Source: an uncultured beta proteobacterium (GTDB taxonomy: Bacteria; Pseudomonadota; Gammaproteobacteria; Burkholderiales; Burkholderiaceae_C). Taken from it: a stretch of 43,763 nucleotides of DNA. Numbering within the stretch: the first letter of the stretch is position 1; the number at the start of each line of letters is the position of its first letter. The notes under the pieces were generated by a model. It was not told the origin of the DNA and did no database searches. It saw only the letters and a list, made by a program, of their open reading frames with translations. Below, piece by piece: positions 7,532 to 16,785 of the stretch. The position numbers were made by a program, and so were the translations under genes. Location of the stretch: assembly GCA_903945325.1 (NCBI GenBank), contig CAJAVE010000022.1:1-43763 (forward strand). The letters run 5' to 3'.

Positions 7532-9243
7532 GCCGGTAGTTGAGCGCCTTCGACCAGGAAGCGCACGCGCCTGACGCCATTCCATTCGTCGGCATCCAGC
7601 CGAAAGGCCAGTGTTACTTTGGCGGGCAATGGCTCGGTATGGCCAAACCAGATGCCATCGACTGGCTGCCCCTGGTGTTTGAGCTTGAGTGCCAGGTGTT
7701 TTTCACCCACCAGTCGCTGCGATAGCACTTCTACTTCTTCGCTGAAAGTAGGGGCGGCAAAGCCCTGACCCCACACTTCTTTGTGCAGCGTGTCTACCAG
7801 GTCTACGCGCCGATACTCGGGTGCCAATGGGCCATCGGTTTCCATGCGGCGGGTCAGGGTGGCTGCGTCAAGCCACTCTTGCGCAACTTGAATGAGCCCC
7901 TGCTCAAAGGTATCCAGGCCGTCCTCATGTATGGTGCAACCGGCCGCCATGGCGTGTCCACCAAAACGCAGCAGGACACCTGGGTGGCGCTTGGCCACCA
8001 GATCCAACGCGTCACGCAAGTGAAATCCGGGGATCGAGCGCCCTGAGCCTTTGAGTTCATGCTGTTTGCCGGGTGCGGCGCTGGCCGCAAACACAAAAGA
8101 CGGACGGTGCAGTTTGTCTTTGATGCGCGACGCCACAATGCCCACCACGCCCTCGTGAAAATCCGGGTCAAACACACAAATGGCGGGTGGCGGCTCATCG
8201 CCTTCGTCAAACAGCGACTCGGCAATTTGCATCGCCTGTTCGCGCATGTCACCTTCAATCACACGGCGGTCGCGGTTGATGCCGTCCAGCATTTTCGCCA
8301 ACTCATCCGCGCGTGCCGGGTCGTCCGTGAGCAGGCACTCAATACCCAGCGTCATGTCGCTCAAGCGGCCCGCCGCGTTGACACGCGGGCCAAGGGCGAA
8401 GCCGAAGTCGAAGGTGGTAGCAACTAGGGCAGAGCGGCCCGATGCTACAAAAAGGCTAGCTATACCGCAAGGCATGGCGAGTGATCGAACCCGCTTTAGC
8501 CCCTGTGCTACCAGTCGGCGGTTGTTGGCGTCCAGCCGCACGACATCCGCCACAGTACCCAAGGCAACCAACGGCAGCAATGTGTCCAGTTTGGGTTGTG
8601 TGGTCGCATCAAAAACACCGCGTGCGCGTAATTCGCTACGCAGCGCCAGCAGCACATAGAACATCACGCCAACGCCCGCAATCGATTTACTGGCGAAGCT
8701 GCAACCCGGCTGGTTGGGGTTGACGATCACGTCTGCAGCAGGAAGCTCTGACGCTGGCAAATGGTGGTCCGTTACCAGCACCTGCAGGCCCAAGGCCCGG
8801 GCGTGCGCCACGCCGTCCATGCTGGCAATGCCGTTGTCCACCGTGATCAGTACGTCGGCGCCTGAGTCTTTGACCCGCTGTGCAATGGGTGCTGTCAGTC
8901 CATAACCATCCACGATGCGATCGGGCACGATGTAGTCCACATGCTGCGCACCAAGCAGCTTCAGGCCACGCAGCGCAACTGCGCAAGCAGTGGCTCCGTC
9001 ACAGTCGTAATCGGCGACAACACTCAGTACTTTGTTCTGGGCAATGGCGTCTGCCAGCAGGCGCGCTGCTGCGGGCAAGCCGAGCATGGTCGAGGGGGGG
9101 AGCAACTTTGCAAGCGCGTCGTCCAATTCTTCCATGCCGGTCACTCCCCGCGCGGCGTACAGGCGCGCCAGCAGGGGATGGACACCAGCCTGCTCCAGCA
9201 CCCATACGCTACGGGGTGGAATGTCACGGGGAACAATGTTCAT
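7528..9243 (-). CDS. recJ: Single-stranded-DNA-specific exonuclease RecJ
   Basis: A 571-residue 5'-3' exonuclease of the DHH superfamily acting in RecF-pathway and mismatch repair. Metal-binding motifs are VADYDCDGATA, the GADVLITVDNG segment, VTDHH (the DHH motif) and RVNAAGRL; the C-terminal DHHA1 part includes the GSGRSIPGFHL and GGHAMAAG segments. The ATG at 9243 is chosen because family similarity begins at NIVPRDIPP; the frame stays open further upstream but that sequence belongs to the gene before it. It overlaps that gene's stop by 4 bp, so the two are coupled. Its TAA overlaps the stop of rquA. Confidence 0.95.
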   Translation of the reverse strand: MNIVPRDIPPRSVWVLEQAGVHPLLARLYAARGVTGMEELDDALAKLLPPSTMLGLPAAARLLADAIAQNKVLSVVADYDCDGATACAVALRGLKLLGAQHVDYIVPDRIVDGYGLTAPIAQRVKDSGADVLITVDNGIASMDGVAHARALGLQVLVTDHHLPASELPAADVIVNPNQPGCSFASKSIAGVGVMFYVLLALRSELRARGVFDATTQPKLDTLLPLVALGTVADVVRLDANNRRLVAQGLKRVRSLAMPCGIASLFVASGRSALVATTFDFGFALGPRVNAAGRLSDMTLGIECLLTDDPARADELAKMLDGINRDRRVIEGDMREQAMQIAESLFDEGDEPPPAICVFDPDFHEGVVGIVASRIKDKLHRPSFVFAASAAPGKQHELKGSGRSIPGFHLRDALDLVAKRHPGVLLRFGGHAMAAGCTIHEDGLDTFEQGLIQVAQEWLDAATLTRRMETDGPLAPEYRRVDLVDTLHKEVWGQGFAAPTFSEEVEVLSQRLVGEKHLALKLKHQGQPVDGIWFGHTEPLPAKVTLAFRLDADEWNGVRRVRFLVEGAQLPA

Positions 9244-10184
9244 AGACTGTTCAGTAACTGCTCGGGCGATGACACTGAAAAACGTTGCTGGATGCGACCC
9301 CACCAGGGCTTGTTTTGCAGTTCCAGGGTCACTGCCATGCGGGGACCGCACAAGGTCAGTTGCACGGGCTTGGCGGCTTTCGCACTTTGAACCAGGCCGG
9401 CCAGCCGCGTGCAATCCAGCGTTTGCCACGCCGCTTGCCATGCTTGGTGGTCGTCCTGAAGTGCAGCCCGGCGCAGCGAGTCCACAGACTCCAGCGACTC
9501 TGGATTGGCAACAGGTGACGGCGGGGGTGTACCGGTTCCACTGATCCAGAACGCATTGATGGCGGGCTTGCCAAGCGCACTGCGGGCATCGTTCACAGCG
9601 TGCGTATAGAGCAGCATCTGCATTTCGTTTTGCAGACGACGCAAGTGTTTTGCGCCTTCCTCGTGTGGCATCCACGGTTCGATGGATGCGCCGGCAACCC
9701 GCTCCAGCGAGGCGGTGGGCAGGTCTTTGAATACGTCGCCGAAAGCCAGCCAGGTGCCGTTGTTCAAGGGGTGCAGGGTGATACCGTCTTCGTCAAAATA
9801 CCGTTTCATGGCGGCGCGCAGGGTATCGCATTCGTGCGCGCTCATGTCGAGTTCCAGCGGGTCATCCATCAGGATCTGGCTGGACTGAACGTTCAGGTGG
9901 CATGGCGTGATCCAGGCCCAGCCCGCGGCTCCGTGAACCTTGGTCAGTCCCAGTTGCTGGGCATCCATGGCCGCCCAGGGTATCAGTCCATCAGCACCCT
10001 GCAGACCCATGTGGGTGGCACGCAGGCGCTCAGGCAAAGGGGTTAGCGAATCTGGTGTACCTGATAGCGCAGGGGTAGCTGTCAGCAGCCCCAGCAGTTC
10101 ATTCAGGTTGGGCAGTGCGAGTTGGGCAATGGTTGCCCGGCATTGGGGTCCGGGCGGTGCAGCGTGGGAAATAAGCAAGTGCAT
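9240..10184 (-). CDS. RpfE-like conserved protein coupled to recJ
   Basis: A protein of about 314 residues beginning HLLISHAAPPGP. It resembles the family annotated in relatives as regulatory protein RpfE or, loosely, as a phosphoglycerate mutase-like protein, and which neighbours recJ in Xanthomonas. No catalytic motif could be picked out. The segment HLNVQSSQILMDDP and the phrase GTWLAFGD recur in this family as I remember it. The start at 10184 has AGGA 10 nt upstream; an ATG at 10202 is possible, while the much longer open frame reaches into the divergent lolC and is not used. The 4-bp overlap with recJ is the strongest functional hint. Confidence 0.65.
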   Translation of the reverse strand: MHLLISHAAPPGPQCRATIAQLALPNLNELLGLLTATPALSGTPDSLTPLPERLRATHMGLQGADGLIPWAAMDAQQLGLTKVHGAAGWAWITPCHLNVQSSQILMDDPLELDMSAHECDTLRAAMKRYFDEDGITLHPLNNGTWLAFGDVFKDLPTASLERVAGASIEPWMPHEEGAKHLRRLQNEMQMLLYTHAVNDARSALGKPAINAFWISGTGTPPPSPVANPESLESVDSLRRAALQDDHQAWQAAWQTLDCTRLAGLVQSAKAAKPVQLTLCGPRMAVTLELQNKPWWGRIQQRFSVSSPEQLLNSL

Positions 10185-10220
10185 AGGTAGATTGTCCTGC
10201 ATGGATGCCACAATCCGGGG

Positions 10221-11480
10221 ATGTTGATATTTCCATACGAGCTTCGCATTGGCTGGCGCTATACGCGAGCCGGTCGTACGACTCGCCGCAACGGGTTTAT
10301 TTCGTTCATTTCCGGCGTTTCCATGCTGGGCATCGCACTGGGTGTGGCTGCGCTCATTATCGTACTGAGTGTGATGAACGGGTTTCAAAAAGAGGTTCGG
10401 GACCGCATGCTGGGTGTGGTGTCCCACATCGAGGTGTATGCCAATGGCGGTCAGGCCTTGCCCGACGTGAGCCTGACCCTTCGCCAGGCTCGTGCCAACC
10501 CCGAAGTGATTGGTGCTGCGCCCTTTATTGCGGCACAGGCCCTGTTGGCGCGTGGTGAGGATATGAAGGGTGTCATGGTTCGGGGTATCGACCCGACCCA
10601 GGAGCACCAGGTAACCGATGTGGCGGCGGGCGCACAGGCTGCTGCACTGGCGCAACTGGTGCCAGGTGGTTTTGGCGTTGTTTTGGGATCCGAGCTGGCG
10701 CGATCACTGGGCGTGCGCAGCGGTGACCGGGTGACGTTAGTGGCGCCTAGCGGCCAGCTCACGCCCGGCGGAGTCATGCCGCGCATGAAGCAGATGACTG
10801 TGGTGGGCACATTTGATTCCGGCCATTTTGAATACGACTCGGCCCTGGCCATGGTGCATGTGGACGATGCGGCCAAAATATTCCGCCTCGAAGGTCCCTC
10901 GGGCTTGCGCCTGAAGCTGCGCGACCTGCACGACGCGCGGGCGGTGGCCGAAGTGCTGGGGCGTTCTCTGACGGGCGACTTGTACATCCGTGACTGGACG
11001 CGCCAGAACCGCACCTGGTTTGCTGCCGTGCAGGTGGAAAAACGCATGATGTTCATCATCCTGACCCTTATCGTGGCGGTTGCGGCTTTCAACCTGGTGA
11101 GCACGCTGGTGATGACGGTAACCGACAAGCGCGCTGACATTGCCATTTTGCGTACGCTGGGGGCCAGCCCTGCCAGCATCATGGGCATCTTTGTGGTGCA
11201 GGGTGCCATGGTGGGTGTGATCGGCACATTGGCCGGCCTGCTGCTGGGCCTGGGCGTGGCTTTCAACATCGACGTCATCGTGCCCGCGCTGGAGCAGGCT
11301 TTGGGAGCCAGTTTCTTGCCCAAAGACATTTATCTGATCAGCCGCATGCCCAGCGACCCGCAGCAGGCGGACATTGTGCCGGTTGCGGTGATCGCCCTGG
11401 TGCTGGCATTTGCGGCCACCTTGTACCCCAGCTGGCGCGCCAGCCGGGTGAATCCAGCGGAGGCCCTTCGGTATGAGTGA
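10221..11480 (+). CDS. lolC: Lipoprotein-releasing ABC transporter permease LolC/LolE
   Basis: The 419-residue permease of the LolCDE system, which extracts lipoproteins from the inner membrane and hands them to LolA. One N-terminal helix (about 26-48, with the [21 protein letters not shown] pattern) precedes a large periplasmic domain. Three C-terminal helices follow at about 273-297, 320-350 and 382-402, ending in the [16 protein letters not shown] motif typical of MacB/FtsX-like permeases. Only one permease gene is present here, so LolC and LolE roles may be shared by a homodimer. It overlaps lolD by 8 bp. Confidence 0.92.
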   Translation: MLIFPYELRIGWRYTRAGRTTRRNGFISFISGVSMLGIALGVAALIIVLSVMNGFQKEVRDRMLGVVSHIEVYANGGQALPDVSLTLRQARANPEVIGAAPFIAAQALLARGEDMKGVMVRGIDPTQEHQVTDVAAGAQAAALAQLVPGGFGVVLGSELARSLGVRSGDRVTLVAPSGQLTPGGVMPRMKQMTVVGTFDSGHFEYDSALAMVHVDDAAKIFRLEGPSGLRLKLRDLHDARAVAEVLGRSLTGDLYIRDWTRQNRTWFAAVQVEKRMMFIILTLIVAVAAFNLVSTLVMTVTDKRADIAILRTLGASPASIMGIFVVQGAMVGVIGTLAGLLLGLGVAFNIDVIVPALEQALGASFLPKDIYLISRMPSDPQQADIVPVAVIALVLAFAATLYPSWRASRVNPAEALRYE

Positions 11481-12237
11481 CTTTGAATCGGCGGTGGGTG
11501 CAGCCCATTACCGCATGGTGGCTGACCTGACAGGCACTGCGCCAGCTTCATTGCCAGCCGGTGAGGTGGTGCTACGCGCACAGGGTCTGACCAAGCGGTT
11601 TACCGAAGGGCGGCTGGATGTTACCGTTTTGCAGGGGGTTGACCTGCAGGTGCACCGGAGTGAAACCCTGGCCATCGTGGGCACGTCGGGCTCCGGCAAG
11701 AGCACGCTCTTGCACCTGCTGGGTGGCTTGGATGCGCCAACCAACGGCTCGGTTCATTTGCATGGGCAGGACCTGGCACACATGGGTGCTGCCCAGCAGG
11801 GTCGGATGCGCAACCTGCATTTGGGTTTTGTCTACCAGTTTCACCACCTGTTGCCGGAGTTCAGTGCGCTGGACAACGTCGCCATGCCATTGACTATTCG
11901 GCGTCTAGGCCCCGCGGAATGTGCGCAAGCAGCTATGAAAATGCTAGCGAGTGTGGGGTTGCAGGACCGCATGCACCACCGCCCGGCCGAGCTTTCCGGG
12001 GGCGAGCGCCAGCGCGTGGCCATTGCCCGGGCGCTGGTTACCAAGCCCGATTGCGTGCTGGCTGACGAGCCCACCGGCAACCTGGACCGAAGCACCGCTG
12101 ATGGGGTTTTTGACCTGATGCTGACCCTGGCGCGCGACAACGGCACGGCGTTTGTGCTGGTCACGCACGACACCACGTTGGCAGCGCGTTGCAGCCGCCA
12201 ATTGAAGCTGGTATCGGGACGGCTTGCACTGGCCTGA
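11473..12237 (+). CDS. lolD: Lipoprotein-releasing ABC transporter ATPase LolD
   Basis: The 254-residue ATPase of LolCDE. Walker A is GTSGSGKST, the Q-loop is [12 protein letters not shown] (typical of LolD), the signature is [15 protein letters not shown], Walker B is [12 protein letters not shown] and the switch histidine is in VTHD. About 30 residues precede the ABC domain, so a later start such as Met15 is possible; the 11473 ATG is kept because it overlaps the lolC stop. Codons for [14 protein letters not shown] are built from a copy of the dispersed repeat described separately. Confidence 0.93.
   Translation: MSDFESAVGAAHYRMVADLTGTAPASLPAGEVVLRAQGLTKRFTEGRLDVTVLQGVDLQVHRSETLAIVGTSGSGKSTLLHLLGGLDAPTNGSVHLHGQDLAHMGAAQQGRMRNLHLGFVYQFHHLLPEFSALDNVAMPLTIRRLGPAECAQAAMKMLASVGLQDRMHHRPAELSGGERQRVAIARALVTKPDCVLADEPTGNLDRSTADGVFDLMLTLARDNGTAFVLVTHDTTLAARCSRQLKLVSGRLALA
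11900..11949 (+). repeat. Dispersed repeat copy inside lolD
   Basis: TCTAGGCCCC, then GTGCGCAAGCAGCTATGAAA, then GCTAGC corresponds to the dispersed element also found at 12313, 21539 and 43323. The core matches the intergenic copies except for one base (TATGAAA in place of TATCAAA). It is read in frame as part of lolD and gives residues AQAAMK. From memory, LolD proteins have a stretch of the same length here, so it does not appear to add length. Confidence 0.7.
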
Positions 12238-12258
12238 GTGCCATTCGCCCGGCAAGCC

Positions 12259-13122
12259 ATGGTCTGGATTGACACCCATTGCCACTTGGACGCAGTGGAG
12301 TTTTATGAGCCAAATAGGCCTCTAGCCCCCGTAGTACGTGCGCAAGCAGCTATCAAAGGTGTAGCACATTGCGTGATTCCTGCCGTTCAGGTGGCCAATT
12401 TCGACGCTGTGCGAACGCTGGCTCAGCGCTTCGGTGACAGCTACTGCCTTGGTATTCACCCGCTCTATGTCCAGCAAGCCAACGCTGATGACCTGGGAAC
12501 CTTGCATGCCGCACTACACACCCACTGCGATGACCCCAGGCTGGTGGCGGTGGGCGAGATCGGACTGGACTACTTTGTGCCCGAGCTGCGTGAAAGCCCG
12601 CTCAGGGAAAAGCAGGAATTTTTCTACCGCGAGCAGCTCAAGTTGGCGCGCCAATTCGGGTTACCGGTGGTGCTGCACGTGCGCCGCTCAGCGGATCGCC
12701 TGCTCAAGCACTTGCGGGATCTGGGGCGAAGCGGTCCGCTCTGGAGCGGCATCGCCCATGCGTTCAACGGCAGCGAGACACAGGCACATGAATTCATCAA
12801 GCTTGGTTTCAAGCTGGGCTTTGGGGGTGCAGTGACCTTTGCGCGTGCGTTGCAGTTGCGACACCTGGCGCAAACCTTGCCGCTGGAATCCATCGTGCTG
12901 GAGACTGACGCGCCCGACATCCCCCCGCATTGGCTCTACACCACGGCACCAGACCGGCTGGCTGGCGCAGCGCAGGGCCGCAACGAACCCGGCGAATTGC
13001 CACGCATCGGGGCGGTGGTGGCACAACTGCGCGGGATGTCGGTAGAGGCTCTGGCTGAAGCCACCACTCACAATGCGTGCATAGCTCTGCCAAAGCTGGC
13101 CGGGCTGCTGCTCCTCAAGTGA
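12259..13122 (+). CDS. TatD family metal-dependent hydrolase
   Basis: A 287-residue TatD-type Mg-dependent deoxyribonuclease or hydrolase. The metal-binding start VWIDTHCHLD, the GEIGLDYF motif, VVLHVR, then IAHAFNG and LETDAPDIPP are all present in the usual order. The ATG at 12259 is preferred because family members begin two or three residues before the DTHCHLD motif; a GTG at 12238 would add seven residues. It follows the lolD stop by 21 bp. A dispersed repeat is translated within it (residues about 19-36) between the DTHCHLD motif and VAHCVIPAV, where relatives as I recall are about four residues shorter. RNA quality control and DNA repair have both been proposed for the family. Confidence 0.9.
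   Translation: MVWIDTHCHLDAVEFYEPNRPLAPVVRAQAAIKGVAHCVIPAVQVANFDAVRTLAQRFGDSYCLGIHPLYVQQANADDLGTLHAALHTHCDDPRLVAVGEIGLDYFVPELRESPLREKQEFFYREQLKLARQFGLPVVLHVRRSADRLLKHLRDLGRSGPLWSGIAHAFNGSETQAHEFIKLGFKLGFGGAVTFARALQLRHLAQTLPLESIVLETDAPDIPPHWLYTTAPDRLAGAAQGRNEPGELPRIGAVVAQLRGMSVEALAEATTHNACIALPKLAGLLLLK
12313..12366 (+). repeat. Dispersed repeat copy inside tatD-like gene
   Basis: GGCCTCTAGCCCCCGTAGTA followed by CGTGCGCAAGCAGCTATCAA and AGGTGTAGCA is a full-looking copy of the dispersed element. It is read through in frame and encodes RPLAPVVRAQAAIKGVA. The reading frame is the same as for the copy inside lolD. Confidence 0.8.
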
Positions 13123-13133
13123 TTTAATACTCC

Positions 13134-13892
13134 ATGGCAAAAAAACCAACGATGGTGTTACCCGAAGTCAATTTCTCCGATGATGGCCCGATACGGCACC
13201 TGCACCTGGACAGCATCTGGATACAGGGCTCCATGCTAATGGATGCACCCACGGTGCTGGTGCATGAGTACATCCAGCGCATGATGGCCTGGCTGCTGTT
13301 CATGGACCCCAGTGGTGTGGAAAAGCGCCAGGCCTTGCAGTTGGGGCTGGGCGCAGCATCGCTGACCAAGTTCTGCCATAAGGTGGTGCGCATGAAGACC
13401 ACGGCCATTGAGCTCAATCCCCAGGTGGTTGCGGCCTGCCGGGGCTGGTTCAAGCTGCCACAGGACAACAACCGCCTGCAGGTGGTGCTGGCCGATGCCG
13501 GGCAGGAGATCAAAGCGCCGCGCTGGGCCGGCGCAGTCGATGCCCTGCAGGTTGACCTGTATGACCAGGAAGCAGCCGGCCCTGTGCTGGACAGTGCAGA
13601 GTTCTATGCTGACTGTCGCAAGGTGCTTACCGAGGACGGCTGCATGACCGTCAATCTGTTTGGGCGCTCATCGAGCTTTCAGCGCAGCGTCGACAATATG
13701 ACTGCGGCGTTTGGCAAAGAAGCCATTTGGGCCTTCAAGGCCACGCGCGAGGGCAATACCGTGGTCCTGGCGCAGCGTACGCCTGTGCGCCCGGCGCGTT
13801 CCGTGCTGATGGAGCGCGCCGATTTCATCCAGCGCCACTGGGGCTTGCCGGCCGACAAGTGGGTCCGCGTCTTTAAACCGGTGAATCCATGA
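13134..13892 (+). CDS. Spermidine synthase-like protein
   Basis: A 252-residue Rossmann-fold protein of the spermidine synthase/methyltransferase type. Segments include QALQLGLGAASLTKF (in place of the GGGDG motif of true spermidine synthase), then TAIELNPQVV and VDALQVDLYDQE. The GGGDG loop and the catalytic Asp region of genuine SpeE are not well conserved, so aminopropyl transfer should not be assumed. The gene is about 10 bp after tatD, and its stop overlaps the following GspE-like ATPase gene by 4 bp. The substrate is unknown. Confidence 0.7.
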   Translation: MAKKPTMVLPEVNFSDDGPIRHLHLDSIWIQGSMLMDAPTVLVHEYIQRMMAWLLFMDPSGVEKRQALQLGLGAASLTKFCHKVVRMKTTAIELNPQVVAACRGWFKLPQDNNRLQVVLADAGQEIKAPRWAGAVDALQVDLYDQEAAGPVLDSAEFYADCRKVLTEDGCMTVNLFGRSSSFQRSVDNMTAAFGKEAIWAFKATREGNTVVLAQRTPVRPARSVLMERADFIQRHWGLPADKWVRVFKPVNP

Positions 13893-15676
13893 ACGTCCCT
13901 ACACCTACCGCATCGCGTGCCAAACTTGACCATGCCGGTCCCATTGACTGGCGTCGGCTGGTTGAGTGGTTGCACGCCGATGGTGTGATTGCGCAGGAAG
14001 AGGCCACGCGCACCATTGCGCGCTGCGCACAGGCCGAAAGTGTGCAGCACCCGCTGGTGCGCCTGGCCAGTGTGTCCATGCGCAGGGCCGTGGACAACAA
14101 GCCGCTGGATATTGAACTGCTGACGCAGTGGCTGGCGGCCCGGGTGGGCATGGACTATTTGCGCATAGACCCGCTGAAAGTGGACGTGAGCAAGGTGGCC
14201 GACGCGATGGGCGCGGTCTATGCCGAGCGGCACCGCATCCTGCCCGTAGGCGTCAATGCCAGCGAGATCACGGTGGCCACCAGCGAACCGTTTGTCATCG
14301 ACTGGGTGGCCGAGGTGGAACGCCAGTCCCGCCGCAGTGTGCGCCGTGTCCTGGCCAGCCCGCAGGAGATTCACCGCTACACCGCCGAGTTCTACGCGCT
14401 GGCCAAGTCGGTCAAGGCGGCAAACAAGAACGGTACCAATAACGGAGCCAGTTTTGAGCAGCTGGTGGAGCTGGGCAAGTCCAACAAGCAAATCGACGCC
14501 AATGACCAGAGTGTGGTGCAGGTGGTGGACTGGTTGTGGCAATATGCCTTTGACCAGCGCGCCAGCGACATCCATCTGGAGCCCCGGCGTGAGCAGGGCG
14601 TGATCCGCTTCCGCATCGATGGCGTGTTGCATCAGGTTTACCAGATGCCGATGGGCGTGCTCAATGCCATGACGGCGCGTATCAAGCTGCTCGGTCGCAT
14701 GGACGTGATTGAGCGCCGTCGCCCGCAGGACGGTCGCATCAAGACACGCAATCCGGGCGGTGACGAGATTGAAATGCGGATATCGACATTGCCAACCGCG
14801 TTTGGCGAGAAGATGGTGATGCGTATTTTTGACCCGGACAATACGGTCAAGGACCTTGACGCCTTGGGCTTCTCCAGCCACGACGGGCAGCGCTGGGAAG
14901 CACTGGTCAAGCAGCCTCACGGCATCATTCTTGTGACGGGCCCCACGGGATCCGGTAAGACGACCACGCTCTATGCCACGCTCAAACGCGTGGCGACCGA
15001 AGAGGTCAATGTCAGCACGGTAGAAGACCCCATCGAAATGATAGAACCGGCCTTCAACCAGACCCAGGTGCAGCCGCAACTGGACTTTGGTTTTGTGCAG
15101 GGCCTGCGGGCGCTGATGCGCCAGGACCCCGACATCATCATGGTGGGCGAAATCCGCGATACCGAGACTGCCGAAATGGCCGTGCAGGCAGCGTTGACCG
15201 GTCACCTGGTCTTTTCGACCCTGCACACCAATGACGCGCCGTCTGCGGTGACGCGCCTGATGGAACTGGGCATTCCCCAGTACCTGATCAACGCCACTTT
15301 GCTGGGCGTGCTGGCGCAGCGCCTGGTGCGTACCCTTTGCAAAAACTGTAAGGTGCGTGACGAGGATTCCACCCGCGAACAGTTGACTGAGCTGGTCAAG
15401 CCCTGGCAAATCAACGGTGGCTATAAGCCCTATAGACCTGTGGGCTGTGTGGACTGCCGTATGACCGGCTATATGGGTCGCATGGGTCTATATGAACTGC
15501 TGACCGTGACAGATGGTTTTAAGGCGAAGGTCGTCGCTGATCCTAGTATTGATGCTCTGCGTCGCCAGGCCATTGCCGATGGTATGCGCCCGCTGCGTCT
15601 GGCAGGCGCATTGCGCATGGCCGAGGGGCAAACCGTCATCGAAGAGATTTTGGCTTCTACGCCACCTCTGGCCTGA
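13889..15676 (+). CDS. Orphan GspE/PilB family secretion ATPase
   Basis: A 595-residue ATPase of the type II secretion/type IV pilus assembly class. An N-terminal MshEN/GspE-N-like domain (about 1-190) precedes the catalytic core. Walker A is GPTGSGKTTT, the Asp box is STVEDPIE, Walker B is DIIMVGEIRD, the His box is FSTLHTNDAPSA, and a zinc tetracysteine is formed by CKNC and CVDC about 40 residues apart. All catalytic elements look intact. No pseudopilin, secretin or inner membrane platform gene is nearby. Its 4-bp overlap with the spermidine synthase-like gene is its only operon link. The pilus or secretion machine it powers must be encoded elsewhere. Confidence 0.88.
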   Translation: MNVPTPTASRAKLDHAGPIDWRRLVEWLHADGVIAQEEATRTIARCAQAESVQHPLVRLASVSMRRAVDNKPLDIELLTQWLAARVGMDYLRIDPLKVDVSKVADAMGAVYAERHRILPVGVNASEITVATSEPFVIDWVAEVERQSRRSVRRVLASPQEIHRYTAEFYALAKSVKAANKNGTNNGASFEQLVELGKSNKQIDANDQSVVQVVDWLWQYAFDQRASDIHLEPRREQGVIRFRIDGVLHQVYQMPMGVLNAMTARIKLLGRMDVIERRRPQDGRIKTRNPGGDEIEMRISTLPTAFGEKMVMRIFDPDNTVKDLDALGFSSHDGQRWEALVKQPHGIILVTGPTGSGKTTTLYATLKRVATEEVNVSTVEDPIEMIEPAFNQTQVQPQLDFGFVQGLRALMRQDPDIIMVGEIRDTETAEMAVQAALTGHLVFSTLHTNDAPSAVTRLMELGIPQYLINATLLGVLAQRLVRTLCKNCKVRDEDSTREQLTELVKPWQINGGYKPYRPVGCVDCRMTGYMGRMGLYELLTVTDGFKAKVVADPSIDALRRQAIADGMRPLRLAGALRMAEGQTVIEEILASTPPLA

Positions 15677-15691
15677 AACACCGGAGTTGCG

Positions 15692-16579
15692 CTAACCGAC
15701 CTCGAATGACACCATGGGTGCCTTGTCAGCACCGATCTCGCACCCCAGAGAAAGCTGGCCGAAGCCCACCAGAAAGCACTCGGTGCGACGCAAGGTCACC
15801 GCTTCAATTTGGTTGGCAAAGTACACCCAGGTGCCAAAACTTGAGGTGTCGGTCAATACAATTTGGCCCGCTCGATTGGTGATGGTGGCGTGCACCCTTG
15901 ACACACGGGGGTCCAAAATCGGCAGCTTTGCTTCGGTGGAACGACCGATCGTGATGCCCGCGCCAGCAATGTCAAAAACTTGGGTGCGTCCTGCCAAAGT
16001 CAAGGCGAGTGTCTGGTGTTTGGCAGGAGCGTACATGGAGACGCCCATGGCGGTTGTGTCCATGTGGTGATTGGTCTGCCATTCGACGCGGTAAATATGG
16101 GTGGCCAGCGCCTTACCCCGCAAGTGCATGGGACCAAGGCTGCGCAAGGATGGCCGTTGGGCGGACAATATTTCGTTCCATACATTTTGGGTGGTCAGGA
16201 TCTGGTCGGCACCGGCCAAGTCCGCCAGCCGGGCGGCGCTGTTGACAGCGTCTCCGAAACAGTCGCCCTCAATCTCAACCACTTCACCAGACTCGACACC
16301 CATTTGCATCTGGATGGGGCGCCCGGAACCTGCCGGTATCACAGGTTCCGCCTTGAAGCGTGCCTGAAGGCTGACGCAGGCTGCTATGGCATCTCCCGCG
16401 TTTGGGAAAACTGCGAATACGCCGTCGCCCAACAGTTTTACCACCCGCCCGTTGTGTTGCTCGAAGACCCTGCCCAGCACGCCAGTCAACTGGTTCATCA
16501 ACTGGGATGCGCTGGTATCGCCCAATTTTTCAAAAAGGCCGGTGCTTCCAACAATATCGGCAAATACAACAGCAGGCAT
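15692..16579 (-). CDS. Class III adenylate cyclase with C-terminal FHA domain
   Basis: A 295-residue cytoplasmic protein. The class III cyclase domain (about 1-170) has the metal aspartates in VVFADIVGST and KLLGDGVFAVF, the adenine-selecting lysine before LLGD, and the GDAVNSAARL motif with the transition-state Asn and Arg, so it looks active. The FHA domain (about 190-290) has ITIGRS, RVSRVHATI and TSSFGTWV, the elements that bind phosphothreonine. The gene is divergent from a Ser/Thr kinase, the most likely source of that phosphothreonine. It ends 16 bp from the end of the GspE-like gene, convergently. It has no transmembrane segment. Confidence 0.85.
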   Translation of the reverse strand: MPAVVFADIVGSTGLFEKLGDTSASQLMNQLTGVLGRVFEQHNGRVVKLLGDGVFAVFPNAGDAIAACVSLQARFKAEPVIPAGSGRPIQMQMGVESGEVVEIEGDCFGDAVNSAARLADLAGADQILTTQNVWNEILSAQRPSLRSLGPMHLRGKALATHIYRVEWQTNHHMDTTAMGVSMYAPAKHQTLALTLAGRTQVFDIAGAGITIGRSTEAKLPILDPRVSRVHATITNRAGQIVLTDTSSFGTWVYFANQIEAVTLRRTECFLVGFGQLSLGCEIGADKAPMVSFEVG

Positions 16580-16785
16580 CAGGAGACTTTCGGCACAGGA
16601 AGTGGGGCCGGTTCGGCCCGGTTGAGGCGGGTGCGCCTATCCTATCGGGTTCGTCAGACGCTTGCAATAGAACGCCGCAAGAGGAGCGCCCAAAGGGCGC
16701 ACTGCTGGATGACGGTTGCCGGAGTGTCTGCTAGCATGGCATATCGGTGCAGGTTTCCACAGTTCTAAGGGGTTCCGGGTTGGAA
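16580..16785. other. Divergent intergenic region with two GC-rich hairpins
   Basis: The space between the cyclase-FHA gene and the kinase gene contains GGGCCG-GTT-CGGCCC at 16605-16619 and GCGCCC-AAA-GGGCGC at 16686-16700, both perfect 6-bp stems with 3-nt loops. Neither is followed by a T-run. No convincing promoter hexamers were found by eye. Confidence 0.4.

Noticed and set aside
8430-8505. Possible extra, diverged copy of the dispersed repeat inside recJ (GCTACAAAAAGGCTAGCTAT and TTTAGCCCCTG).
   Set aside because: Only short pieces match, the conserved GCGCAAGCAGCTATCAAA core is not recognisable, and the encoded residues fit a normal RecJ.
13679-15409. Long open frame (576 codons) on the minus strand opposite the GspE-like gene.
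   Set aside because: It is the mirror of a GC-rich coding gene with all family motifs on the plus strand; its translation is rich in His, Arg and Gln and shows no domain.
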